From Colimorpha_A sp045591885 (GTDB lineage: Bacteria; Bacillota; Clostridia; Oscillospirales; CAG-272): 21,931 nt of DNA. The stretch lies in the NCBI GenBank assembly GCA_045591885.1, contig JAZNTT010000009.1:1-21931 (forward strand), in the 5' to 3' direction. Both the position numbers and the translations under genes were made by a program. The notes beneath the pieces are model-generated. The model was not told the origin of the DNA. It made no database searches and worked only from the letters and a program-made list of their open reading frames with translations. Shown here in pieces: positions 14,805-21,931 of this stretch (within the stretch, counting starts at the first letter, position 1; the number at the start of each line of letters is the position of its first letter).

Positions 14805-15182
14805 TCAGTCTTCTGTAAGCAGATCCGAAATATCTACCTCTTCCGCCTCTGCCCAGAGCTTTTCGAGGTTATAAAACTCTCTTGCGTCGGGTGTGAAGAT
14901 ATTTACTATAACGCTCGAATAGTCGAGAAGCACCCACGATGCGCTATCGTGTCCTTCTACGTGGTCGGCGGTGACGCCTTCAAGACCGAGCTTGTATTCT
15001 ACCTCGTCGGATAGGCCCTTTACCTGCGTAGTAGAGTTACCGCCGCAGATGACGAAATAATCGGCAAGGACTGTTTTCTCGGTTACGTGAAGAAGCTTTA
15101 TATCGCGTCCCTTGCGTGCGTCAAGCACCTTTATTATCATTTCCGCAATTTCTTTCGGCTCAAATACTTTCTTTTCTTCCAT
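14805..15182 (-). CDS. rsfS: Ribosomal silencing factor RsfS
   Basis: A 125-residue RsfS/Iojap protein. Family members bind L14 of the 50S subunit and block subunit joining in starvation. Typical motifs are DARKGRDIKLL, DYFVICGGNSTTQVKGLSDE, and HVEGHDSASWVLLDYSSVIVNIF. The C-terminal YNLEKLWAEAEEVD is also standard. Its start overlaps the 3' end of the nadD-yqeK gene by 23 bases, with AAAGGA upstream, so translation is probably coupled. The nadD-yqeK-rsfS order is a conserved Firmicutes arrangement. Confidence 0.95.
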   Translation of the reverse strand: MEEKKVFEPKEIAEMIIKVLDARKGRDIKLLHVTEKTVLADYFVICGGNSTTQVKGLSDEVEYKLGLEGVTADHVEGHDSASWVLLDYSSVIVNIFTPDAREFYNLEKLWAEAEEVDISDLLTED

Positions 15183-16392
15183 AGTTATTTTCCTTTAGCT
15201 TTTCTATAATATATTCTCTTGCTTTTTCGGTGTCCGAATGTATCGGGTGTCCGTTTTCAATAAGATCCGCGACCGTCATATCGAGCGCTATCAGCATTAT
15301 CTCGTCGAGGACGCGAAGCTTATTGCCTTTTTCTATCATTTCATAGAATATTGCACGGAGCTTCACGCAGTCGGGAAAGGTCCTCGTCGGCTCGATAAAG
15401 TCACATAGATACATCAGCTTCGTCAGAAGCGGCATATCCGCCTTGCCCGTCGTGTGATAGCGTATTGCATCAAAAACGGCATCGTCAACGTAATCGGGAT
15501 AAAGCTTTTTCGCCATGTATGCACCCGTCATCTGGTGAAGCGTTTTTTCGCTTGAAAGAGTTCCTTCGTCGGGTGTAACGCCGACGCCCTTAAGAAACTC
15601 CAGATGCTCATCACGCGTAAGGTACTTCGTTATATCGTGAAGCAGTGCCGCATAGCGCAGGCGCTCGCTGTCGGTCTCGGATAGGTCAAATAGCTGAGAC
15701 AGACTCTTTGCTTCCTCCTCCGCACCGAAGATGTGCTTCCATCTTTTCTCTTTTACAAGCGTTCTGACTGCCGCGTAAAGCGGGCATGTTAGGTACAGCT
15801 TGTCTTTTTTGATTATTTCTTCGACCTCAGGGGAAACAAGGTTCGAAATGCTCTTCCCTTCCTTGACCGCGTTTCTTATCTCGGTAGACGAAATTTCAAA
15901 CGGCTCGGAAACAAGGTCGATTATTTTAGCGTTATATTCTTTTTCGTAGCGCGATCTCGCTTCCTCGATCGCCTTTTCGGTTTCGGGGTCGATATTCTCG
16001 CGCCGAGCGTGGCATACCGTTGCCAGCTTTAAGATAATATCGGGATTTTTCCAATCTCCGAGCGACAGAAGCATATCTGTTCCCATAAGGAAGAATAGCT
16101 CCGTGTCGGGTAACGAAAAATGCTCGAGGGTAAGATAAGTGTAGCTTTTACCGCCCTTTTCTATCTCGTAGTCGCTGACTGTGATATTCCGTTCGTCATT
16201 TTCAAACGCCGCTTTTGCCATTTTAAGGCGCTCGTAGGGGTCGTTGTCCGAATCGGCTTTAAACGGTGAAACCGCAGTTGGTATAATTATAAGCTCGTCG
16301 AGCTTCATTTCGTCGTAGAACGCGTTTGCCGCCCTAATATGCCCGATATGTATCGGGTTAAAGGACCCGCCGTAGATTCCGAGGCGCTTCAT
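15160..16392 (-). CDS. nadD: Fused nicotinate-nucleotide adenylyltransferase (NadD) and YqeK-type HD hydrolase
   Basis: A 410-residue two-domain protein. Residues 1-200 are NadD, which makes nicotinate adenine dinucleotide for NAD synthesis: GGSFNPIHIGH (8-18) is the nucleotidyltransferase signature and ISSTEIR (167-173) the second motif. Residues 205-400 are a YqeK-like HD domain; YqeK hydrolyses diadenosine tetraphosphate. Metal ligands are in place: H220, H252-D253 in LLHDITK, H286, H313 (RYHTTGK) and D331 (CDFIEPTR). In Bacillus the two are separate adjacent genes; the fusion is known in other Clostridia. It overlaps rdgB by four bases and rsfS by 23. Both domains look active. Confidence 0.95.
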   Translation of the reverse strand: MKRLGIYGGSFNPIHIGHIRAANAFYDEMKLDELIIIPTAVSPFKADSDNDPYERLKMAKAAFENDERNITVSDYEIEKGGKSYTYLTLEHFSLPDTELFFLMGTDMLLSLGDWKNPDIILKLATVCHARRENIDPETEKAIEEARSRYEKEYNAKIIDLVSEPFEISSTEIRNAVKEGKSISNLVSPEVEEIIKKDKLYLTCPLYAAVRTLVKEKRWKHIFGAEEEAKSLSQLFDLSETDSERLRYAALLHDITKYLTRDEHLEFLKGVGVTPDEGTLSSEKTLHQMTGAYMAKKLYPDYVDDAVFDAIRYHTTGKADMPLLTKLMYLCDFIEPTRTFPDCVKLRAIFYEMIEKGNKLRVLDEIMLIALDMTVADLIENGHPIHSDTEKAREYIIEKLKENNYGRKESI

Positions 16393-16997
16393 CTTTGCTT
16401 ATTCTCCGTAAGATATTTTGCAAAGAGGCGTATCGACTGTCCGCGGTGGCTGACTCTGTTCTTTTCGTCGATAGTTATCTCGGCGTAGGTTTTATCAAGC
16501 TGCGGCATATAGAATATCGGGTCGTAGCCGAAGCCGCCGTTCCCGCGTTCCTCTCGGATCATCACGCCCTTACATTCGCCGCGGAAGTAGTGCGGCTCGT
16601 CGATCTTATTCGGGTCAACGAATGCGATGACCGATATGAACGCCGCGCCTCTCTTACCGTCGGGAACGTTTTCAAGCTCGCTTAACAGCTTATCATTATT
16701 ATTCTTATCGTTACACGGCTCGCCTGCGTAACGCGCGGAATAAACTCCCGGGCGTCCGCCGAGTGCTTCGACGCTGAGACCGCTGTCGTCCGCTATTGCG
16801 TAATAGCCCATTTTCGCTGGAACGCACGCCTTTATATAAGCGTTTTCCTCAAAGGTACTACCTGTTTCTTCTATATCTCCGACAAAGCCGATATCGTCAA
16901 GCGAGAGAAGCGTTACGTCATTTACTCCGCTTTCTTTAAGCACTCTTTCGATCTCAGCTATCTTATGACGGTTTCTTGATGCAAGTACAATTTCCAT
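16389..16997 (-). CDS. rdgB: XTP/dITP pyrophosphatase (RdgB/HAM1 family)
   Basis: A 202-residue house-cleaning enzyme that removes non-canonical purine triphosphates (XTP, ITP, dITP) from the nucleotide pool. Motifs are SRNRHKIAEI near the N-terminus, ADDSGL, GVYSARYAG, GNGGFGYDPIF and SHRGQS, all as in the family. The first motif has RHK where many members have xGK. The frame stays open to 17033, but the ATG at 16995-16997, giving MEIVLASRN, is the family start. That start is one base past the ftsY stop, with no clear ribosome binding site, which suggests translational coupling to ftsY. The next gene overlaps by ATGA. Confidence 0.95.
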   Translation of the reverse strand: MEIVLASRNRHKIAEIERVLKESGVNDVTLLSLDDIGFVGDIEETGSTFEENAYIKACVPAKMGYYAIADDSGLSVEALGGRPGVYSARYAGEPCNDKNNNDKLLSELENVPDGKRGAAFISVIAFVDPNKIDEPHYFRGECKGVMIREERGNGGFGYDPIFYMPQLDKTYAEITIDEKNRVSHRGQSIRLFAKYLTENKQR

Positions 16998-16998
16998 A

Positions 16999-17904
16999 TC
17001 ATTCAAACAGTGCCGCGACAAATTCGTCGGCAACGAAATACTGTAGGTCGTCTATCTGCTCGCCGACGCAGATGAATTTCACGGGGATTCCAAGCTCCTC
17101 TTTTATCGAAAATACTATTCCGCCCTTTGCCGTTCCGTCAAGCTTTGTGAGAACAAGGCCCGTAAGAGGTGCGGCGTTCTTGAATTCCTTTGCCTGAAGG
17201 ACTGCGTTCTGTCCCGTCGTTGCGTCGAGAACGAGAAGCGTCTCACGTGAAGCGCCCGGTGTTTCACGCTCTATAACTCTGTTTATCTTCGCAAGCTCAT
17301 CCATCAGGTTTTTCTTATTGTGAAGACGTCCTGCGGTGTCTACGATAACTACGTCAGTGCCTCTTTTTTTCGCGGCACTGAGTGCGTCGAAAACGACTGC
17401 GGCAGGATCAGAACCCTCTCCGTGACGAATAAGCTCAACGCCTACGCGGTCTGCCCACACGCCGAGCTGATCGATAGCGGCGGCGCGGAAGGTATCTGCG
17501 GCGGCAAGAAGCACGCTTTTGCCGTCCTTTTTAAGAAGATTCGCGATCTTGGCTATCGATGTCGTTTTGCCGACTCCGTTTACGCCGATAACGAGAATGA
17601 CCGAGGGATTTGTCGAAAGGTCAAGCCCCTCTCCCTCTCCGACCTTTTCGCGCAAAAGCACCTGAAGTGCTGCCTTTACCTCCATCGGATCGGTTATCTT
17701 CTCTTTTCTTATTTTTTCGCGGAGCGAATCAAGTATGCTTTCGGTTACGTTCACGCCGACGTCGGCTGTGATAAGTATTTCCTCAAGCTCCTCAAGAAGC
17801 TCCTCGTCTACCTTTGAAAATGACTTAAAAAGTCCGTCGAGCCGTCCAAAAACGGCGTTTTTCGTCTTGGATAGACCTGCTTTAAGTTTTTCGAAAAAGC
17901 CCAT
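16999..17904 (-). CDS. ftsY: Signal recognition particle receptor FtsY
   Basis: A 301-residue SRP GTPase that docks ribosome-SRP complexes at the membrane for co-translational insertion. The N domain covers residues 1-95. The G domain has GVNGVGKTT (107-115), AADTFRAAA, DTAGR (189-193) and TKLDG (253-257). It lacks the long acidic N-terminal domain of E. coli FtsY, as is common in Gram-positive bacteria, and begins with an amphipathic MGFFEKLKAGL that can touch lipid. Its ATG overlaps the smc stop by one base (TGATG). The smc-ftsY pairing is typical of Firmicutes. Confidence 0.97.
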   Translation of the reverse strand: MGFFEKLKAGLSKTKNAVFGRLDGLFKSFSKVDEELLEELEEILITADVGVNVTESILDSLREKIRKEKITDPMEVKAALQVLLREKVGEGEGLDLSTNPSVILVIGVNGVGKTTSIAKIANLLKKDGKSVLLAAADTFRAAAIDQLGVWADRVGVELIRHGEGSDPAAVVFDALSAAKKRGTDVVIVDTAGRLHNKKNLMDELAKINRVIERETPGASRETLLVLDATTGQNAVLQAKEFKNAAPLTGLVLTKLDGTAKGGIVFSIKEELGIPVKFICVGEQIDDLQYFVADEFVAALFE

Positions 17905-20900
17905 CAGTTAAGCTCTCCTCCCATTTTCTTCTCGACCTCGTTTACGTTCATGCTGAGCACCTTCGATATACCTCTGTCGGGCATGGTGATGCCATAAAGC
18001 ATATCAGCCGCTTCCATAGTACCGCGGCGGTGCGTGATGACGATAAACTGCGTCTTCTCTGAATATCTGTGCATATAGTCGGATAGGCGCACGACGTTTA
18101 CCTCGTCAAGCGCACTTTCGATCTCGTCGAATATGCAGAACGGTGTCGGGTTTACGTTCAGTATCGCGAATATAAGCGCGATAGCAACGAACGACTGCTC
18201 TCCGCCCGAAAGAGAGATAAGGTTCTTTATTATCTTTCCGGGAGGTGCTACCTTTATTTCGATTCCGCTCGTCAGTACGTTTTCGGGATCGGTAAGGGAA
18301 ATTTCAGCCGTACCGCCGCCGAAAAGCTCCTTGAAGGTGACCTTGAAGTTCTTGTTGATCTCCTCAAAGGCGGTGACGAACATCGTCTTCATTTCCTTTT
18401 CAAGACGCGAGATGATTCCGTCGAGACTCTCGCGCGCCTTCGTCAGATCCTCAAACTGCGCGGTATTGAAATCGTAACGCTCCTTGACATCTGCGTATTC
18501 CTCAATTGCGCCGACGTTTACGTGTCCGAGCGCACGGAGCTTATTACGAAGCTCGGTCTGACGCGCGCCGTATGTCGGGCGCGTTTCCTCGGTTACGGGT
18601 GCGTAATTAAGCTCTGTTGCCGCGGTATAGGTAAGCTCGTAGTCCTCCCATATCTTTGCGGCAAGACGGTCATGCTCGGTCGTAAGATTTTCTCTTATGC
18701 CCTCGAGCTTTGTAAACTCGCGGAAAAGCGTTTCTCTTACGTGAGTTTTCTCACGAAGCTCTTCTCTTATCTTGCTCTGTATCTTCTCATATTCGATATT
18801 CTGAGAGATAAGCTTACTTCTTTCGCTTTCAAGTGCGCTTATATCGGACGCCAAGGTATCGTAGGTGACCTTGTTTTCGCTTATGCGCTTTTTGATGTCG
18901 GAAAGCTTCTGTTCAAGGGTCGCGCCAAGCTCCTCCGAGCGTGCTATCTGCTCGCGGAGTGCTTCTACCGTGCTTTCGTTAAGAGTGATTCCCGAATTAA
19001 GAGCTTCAACATCCTTTTCAAGCGCCGCTTCTGTAATTCTTCCGTCATTATAAGCAGAAAGGATCGCGGCAAGCTCATCGTCTACGGCATTTCTGCGTGA
19101 AACGGTGTTTTCCGTCTCCTTCTTCTTATCAGTAAGCTCGTTTTCGAGCGCCTTTATAGTTTCTTCAATGCTCGATTTCTCGATATCGTACTGCTCGTGC
19201 TCTCTGCCGAGGCCCTCGAGCGCGGTATTAAGTGTCGAAAGACGAAGTGTTTCATTTTCGTGTCTGCTCTTGTTTACCTCGTACTGCGTCTGCTCTGCAT
19301 TGAGCATCATTGTAAGAAGTGCGATTCTCTCGTTAATTCCGCCGATCTCGCCGCCCAGCTTATCGATCTCGGAATTAAGCTCACTTTCGTGTGCCTTCTT
19401 GCTTCCAAGCTCGACACCGAGCTTTGCAACTTCTGCCTTGAGCGATGAAATTTCGGCGCTTCTTGTAAGGATGCCGCTGTCCTGACGGGTCGAGCCGCCC
19501 GTGAACGAGCCGCCTGCGTTTATTATCTGTCCGTCGAGGGTAACTATTCTTATACGGTAGCCGAAGGATTTTGCAACATACGCCGCGTTATCGATATTAT
19601 CGAAAACTGCCGTTCTGCCGAGCAGGTTTCCGATAACTCCTCCGTACTTTTTATCGTGTCCGCAGAGCGCGTCTGCCATTCCGACATAGCCCTTTTTATT
19701 CTTAAGCTCATTTTCGGATATTACGGGGGTCTGCGCCTTCATAGCGGTAAGCGGATAGAAGGTCGCGCGTCCGCCGTTCGTCTTTTTAAGATAGGCGATA
19801 GCTGCCTTTGCCGCTTCCTCGTCCTCGGTAACTATGTTCTGAATATTCGCGCCGAGCGCCGTTTCGATAGCGATGCTGTATTCGCCCTTTACCGAAATAA
19901 GCTTCGATACGGGACCGTGAATACCCTTTATTGCGCCGTTTTCTACGGCGTGCATTACGTTCTTTACGCTATGGTTATAGCCCTCGAGAAGGTCGTCCAT
20001 TCTCTTGAGCGTTTCTGCGCGGTGATTTTTTGATTCGATTGTAAGGTTAAGGCGGTCGAGTGCGCTCTTAACTTCTTCAAGCTCTGTGCGAAGTGCGGAA
20101 ATTTCATTATCCTTTTCACTCGCCTTTGCCTTGTCCTCTTCGATCGAGGAAAGATAATCAGCTACCGTTTTTTCCGAGCGGTTCATCGCGTCGGTGATAA
20201 CTGCGATCTCAGCCTCAAGCTCTGCTATCTCGCTTCTCAGAGAACGGCTTCTTTCGCTTTCGCTTTCGTGTGAGCCGGCAAGAGCCGAAAGGCGAACCTT
20301 TTCGTCGATAAGCTTGCTTTCGGTCAGGCGCTCATCGTCCTCACATTCAAGGATCTTATCTTCGAGGAAAGAAATGAGATCTCTCTTTTCAGATGCTTTT
20401 TTGTCAAGCTCTTCAAGCTCTGCGCGGATAGCTTCGAGCTTTTCGGTCTTTTCCTTAAGCTCATGTTCGAGGTCCTTGCCTCTCTTTTCTCCGTCGGAGA
20501 GTGAAAGGCGGCGAAGCTCTGCCTCGTTCTTCGTCTGCTCGATACGGCTTTCGGTATGAAGTATGTCGTTTTCAAGGACGCGGCTGTTACTTTCGATTCC
20601 GTGGCGCTTTTCTATATATTCGCTTACGCGGTTTGTCAGCTCCTCAGCCCCGCTCTGGCTTTCAGCCGCTTTGGTATACAGGTTTTCGCTTCTTGCTTCA
20701 AGAGCCGATATTTCGCTCTCGGCACTTTCAAGTGCGAGCTTTGCCGACATATACGCGCGCTCGGTTTCGTTTGCTCTTGCGCGCATCGTTTCCGCGTCGT
20801 AGAGCCAAAGCGCAACGTCTACCTCTTTCTTCTGCTCGTAAAGGTCGAGATATTTTCTTGCCGCCGCCGCTTCCTTTTCAAGCGGGCCGACACGGGACGA

Positions 20901-21500
20901 AAGCTCACCTATTATGTCGGAAAGACGCACGAGGTTTGCCTCTGTGTCTTTGAGCTTTCTTTCGGCTTCGTTCTTTCTTACTCTGTATTTCGATATTCCA
21001 GCCGCTTCTTCAAACACCGAACGGCGCTCGTCGCTCTTCTGCGAGATGATCTCGGCAATTTTACCCTGACCGATATTTGAATAACCCGTCTTACCGACAC
21101 CGGTATTCATGAACAGCTCGGCAATATCCTTAAGGCGCGATGCCTTGCCGTTTATAAGATATTCGCTGTCGCCGCCGCGATAGTAGCGTCTCGTTACCGA
21201 TACCTCGTCATAATCGCTGTCAAGACGGCCAATGCCGACGGTATTATCTATTATGAGCGTTACCTCTGCATATCCCATCGGGCGGCGGTTATCGGAGCCG
21301 CCGAAGATGACGTCCTCCATTTTTGAGCCTCGTATGCTCTTGGTCGACATTTCGCCGAGAACCCATCTAACAGCATCAGTTATATTCGATTTTCCGCTTC
21401 CGTTAGGTCCGACAACGGCAGTTATACCCCGGTCGAAGGACAAGACGGTCTTATCGGGGAAGGATTTGAACCCCTGCATTTCAAGCGCTTTTAATCTCAA
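17904..21500 (-). CDS. smc: Chromosome partition protein SMC
   Basis: A 1198-residue condensin ATPase that organises the nucleoid with ScpA and ScpB. Walker A GPNGSGKS is at residues 31-38. Two long coiled coils flank a hinge domain (about 500-650, with GIHGPVSKLI and GGRATFYPL). The C-terminal head has the signature LSGGEQ and Walker B FCIFDEIESALDE. The frame stays open to an ATG at 21548, but the family start is RLKALEMQGFKSF; the TTG at 21498-21500 has AAGGAG seven bases upstream and is preferred. The extra 16 upstream codons would overlap a leader hairpin. It is the first gene of the smc-ftsY-rdgB-nadD/yqeK-rsfS-leuS operon. Confidence 0.96.
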   Translation of the reverse strand: MRLKALEMQGFKSFPDKTVLSFDRGITAVVGPNGSGKSNITDAVRWVLGEMSTKSIRGSKMEDVIFGGSDNRRPMGYAEVTLIIDNTVGIGRLDSDYDEVSVTRRYYRGGDSEYLINGKASRLKDIAELFMNTGVGKTGYSNIGQGKIAEIISQKSDERRSVFEEAAGISKYRVRKNEAERKLKDTEANLVRLSDIIGELSSRVGPLEKEAAAARKYLDLYEQKKEVDVALWLYDAETMRARANETERAYMSAKLALESAESEISALEARSENLYTKAAESQSGAEELTNRVSEYIEKRHGIESNSRVLENDILHTESRIEQTKNEAELRRLSLSDGEKRGKDLEHELKEKTEKLEAIRAELEELDKKASEKRDLISFLEDKILECEDDERLTESKLIDEKVRLSALAGSHESESERSRSLRSEIAELEAEIAVITDAMNRSEKTVADYLSSIEEDKAKASEKDNEISALRTELEEVKSALDRLNLTIESKNHRAETLKRMDDLLEGYNHSVKNVMHAVENGAIKGIHGPVSKLISVKGEYSIAIETALGANIQNIVTEDEEAAKAAIAYLKKTNGGRATFYPLTAMKAQTPVISENELKNKKGYVGMADALCGHDKKYGGVIGNLLGRTAVFDNIDNAAYVAKSFGYRIRIVTLDGQIINAGGSFTGGSTRQDSGILTRSAEISSLKAEVAKLGVELGSKKAHESELNSEIDKLGGEIGGINERIALLTMMLNAEQTQYEVNKSRHENETLRLSTLNTALEGLGREHEQYDIEKSSIEETIKALENELTDKKKETENTVSRRNAVDDELAAILSAYNDGRITEAALEKDVEALNSGITLNESTVEALREQIARSEELGATLEQKLSDIKKRISENKVTYDTLASDISALESERSKLISQNIEYEKIQSKIREELREKTHVRETLFREFTKLEGIRENLTTEHDRLAAKIWEDYELTYTAATELNYAPVTEETRPTYGARQTELRNKLRALGHVNVGAIEEYADVKERYDFNTAQFEDLTKARESLDGIISRLEKEMKTMFVTAFEEINKNFKVTFKELFGGGTAEISLTDPENVLTSGIEIKVAPPGKIIKNLISLSGGEQSFVAIALIFAILNVNPTPFCIFDEIESALDEVNVVRLSDYMHRYSEKTQFIVITHRRGTMEAADMLYGITMPDRGISKVLSMNVNEVEKKMGGELN

Positions 21501-21526
21501 AACTTTACTCCTTAAATCGTTTTCAC

Positions 21527-21544
21527 GCCCGCACACGCGCGGGC
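21527..21544 (-). promoter_or_regulatory. Hairpin in the smc leader
   Basis: GCCCGC pairs with GCGGGC around a six-base loop, about 27 bases upstream of the smc start codon. There is no U-tract. It may stabilise the mRNA or tune translation from the TTG start. Confidence 0.45.
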
Positions 21545-21574
21545 ACATAATACGCCTATTATATATAATAAGTT

Positions 21575-21603
21575 ATTATAACATACATCAAATGAAAATG
21601 CAA
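21575..21603 (-). promoter_or_regulatory. Sigma-A promoter for the smc operon
   Basis: On the minus strand TTGCAT (21598-21603) and TATAAT (21575-21580) are 17 bases apart. The leader to the TTG start is about 68 bases. Confidence 0.8.
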
Positions 21604-21629
21604 GGGTTTATGGTGATTTTAAGGGGTTA

Positions 21630-21655
21630 AAAACCGCTTGTTTTTCGGCGGTTTT
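21630..21655 (-). terminator. Possible weak terminator upstream of smc
   Basis: AAAACCGC and GCGGTTTT are exact inverted copies around a ten-base loop. On the minus strand a TTTTT tail follows. It could stop transcription arriving from the right before the smc promoter. Confidence 0.4.
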
Positions 21656-21679
21656 GGTCGGCTTTTCGGTAAAAAATTT

Positions 21680-21784
21680 ATCCGAGGTGACAGTCGTAAG
21701 GCTATCTTTGATAAGGTCGGCGCTCCCGACACAAATATCAAGACGATCATCTGCGGTGACTGTCACGTTGAGCACGAGAGATAG
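21680..21784 (+). pseudogene. Possible 3' remnant of an unrecognised plus-strand gene
   Basis: One plus-strand frame reads as plausible protein from about 21680 to the TAG at 21782-21784: IRGDSRKAIFDKVGAP, then DTNIKTIICGDCHVEHER. Third positions are mostly C or G, as in the window's real genes. The frame opens at 21623 after a TAA, has no ATG, and its first part is low-complexity and overlaps a hairpin. A complete gene is therefore unlikely. The CGDCHVEH ending suggests a metal site but I do not recognise the family. The divergent smc promoter leaves little room for an intact upstream part. It could be a decayed gene that kept its terminator. Confidence 0.4.
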
Positions 21785-21866
21785 CTCGGAGGCGTGCCTC
21801 AGTATACCTCTTCACTAAACTCCAAATATCCGCCTTATCTCTACGTCTTCGCTGCTAAATCAAGCT

Positions 21867-21900
21867 CCTCCCCGCTAAAAACGCGGGGGGGATTTTTTTT
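21867..21900 (+). terminator. Strong rho-independent terminator
   Basis: CCTCCCCGC pairs with GCGGGGGGG (one G-T wobble) around TAAAAAC, followed by A and eight Ts. It works on the plus strand only, so something on that strand is or was transcribed between smc and here. The nearest candidate is the frame ending at 21784. Confidence 0.85.
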
Positions 21901-21931
21901 GTTAAAAAAAACAAAAAAAATGTCCTTTATT

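Noticed and set aside
21687..21766. Inverted pair GTGACAGTC / GACTGTCAC as an operator or attachment site
   Set aside because: It lies within the coding-like tail at 62-base spacing, with no symmetry around it and no integrase nearby. Chance is the simpler explanation.

Overview
The window looks like a chromosome segment of an endospore-forming member of the Clostridia (Firmicutes), probably a gut Oscillospirales-type bacterium. The evidence is the spoIIAA-spoIIAB-sigF operon, a SpoVM-like peptide, the rpmF-yceD and der-DUF512 gene orders, the smc-ftsY-rdgB-nadD/yqeK-rsfS-leuS order, consensus sigma-A promoters with 17-bp spacers, and strong AGGAGG-type ribosome binding sites. Assignment below class level is inference. 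Most of the window is ordinary core genome.

Left block (1-4953, all minus strand): der (3' end outside the window), a PDZ/radical-SAM-like DUF512 protein, rpmF (L32) and yceD (DUF177) behind a perfect consensus promoter, then the spoIIA operon (spoIIAA, spoIIAB, sigF), which sets up forespore-specific transcription.

Central block (5093-10482, plus strand, divergent from spoIIA): a compact cluster that appears to be sporulation-related. It holds a small beta-sandwich-like protein, a SpoIID-like protein with three peptidoglycan-binding repeats, a second protein with two such repeats, a divergent ClpC-type AAA+ ATPase, a 55-residue two-helix membrane peptide, and a 30-residue peptide that closely matches SpoVM. 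The last two are short and easy to miss. None of the three wall-related proteins has a visible signal peptide. A 350-bp patch of nested palindromes splits the first two genes. A terminator whose stem overlaps the SpoVM stop codon closes the cluster. This cluster is the best candidate for an undescribed system: it may act at the spore envelope in the mother cell, but that is inference.

Next comes an independent plus-strand BspA-type leucine-rich-repeat lipoprotein (10572-11993) with its own promoter and terminator. It converges on rpsU (S21, 12074-12250, minus).

Right block (12374-21500, minus): one long operon read from a promoter near 21590, in the order smc, ftsY, rdgB, nadD-yqeK fusion, rsfS, leuS, with overlapping or nearly touching genes. 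It links chromosome organisation, membrane protein targeting, nucleotide clean-up, NAD synthesis and translation. The right end (21604-21931) carries what looks like the 3' remnant of an unrecognised plus-strand gene and a strong terminator.

I saw no tRNA or rRNA gene, CRISPR array, transposase or phage gene.
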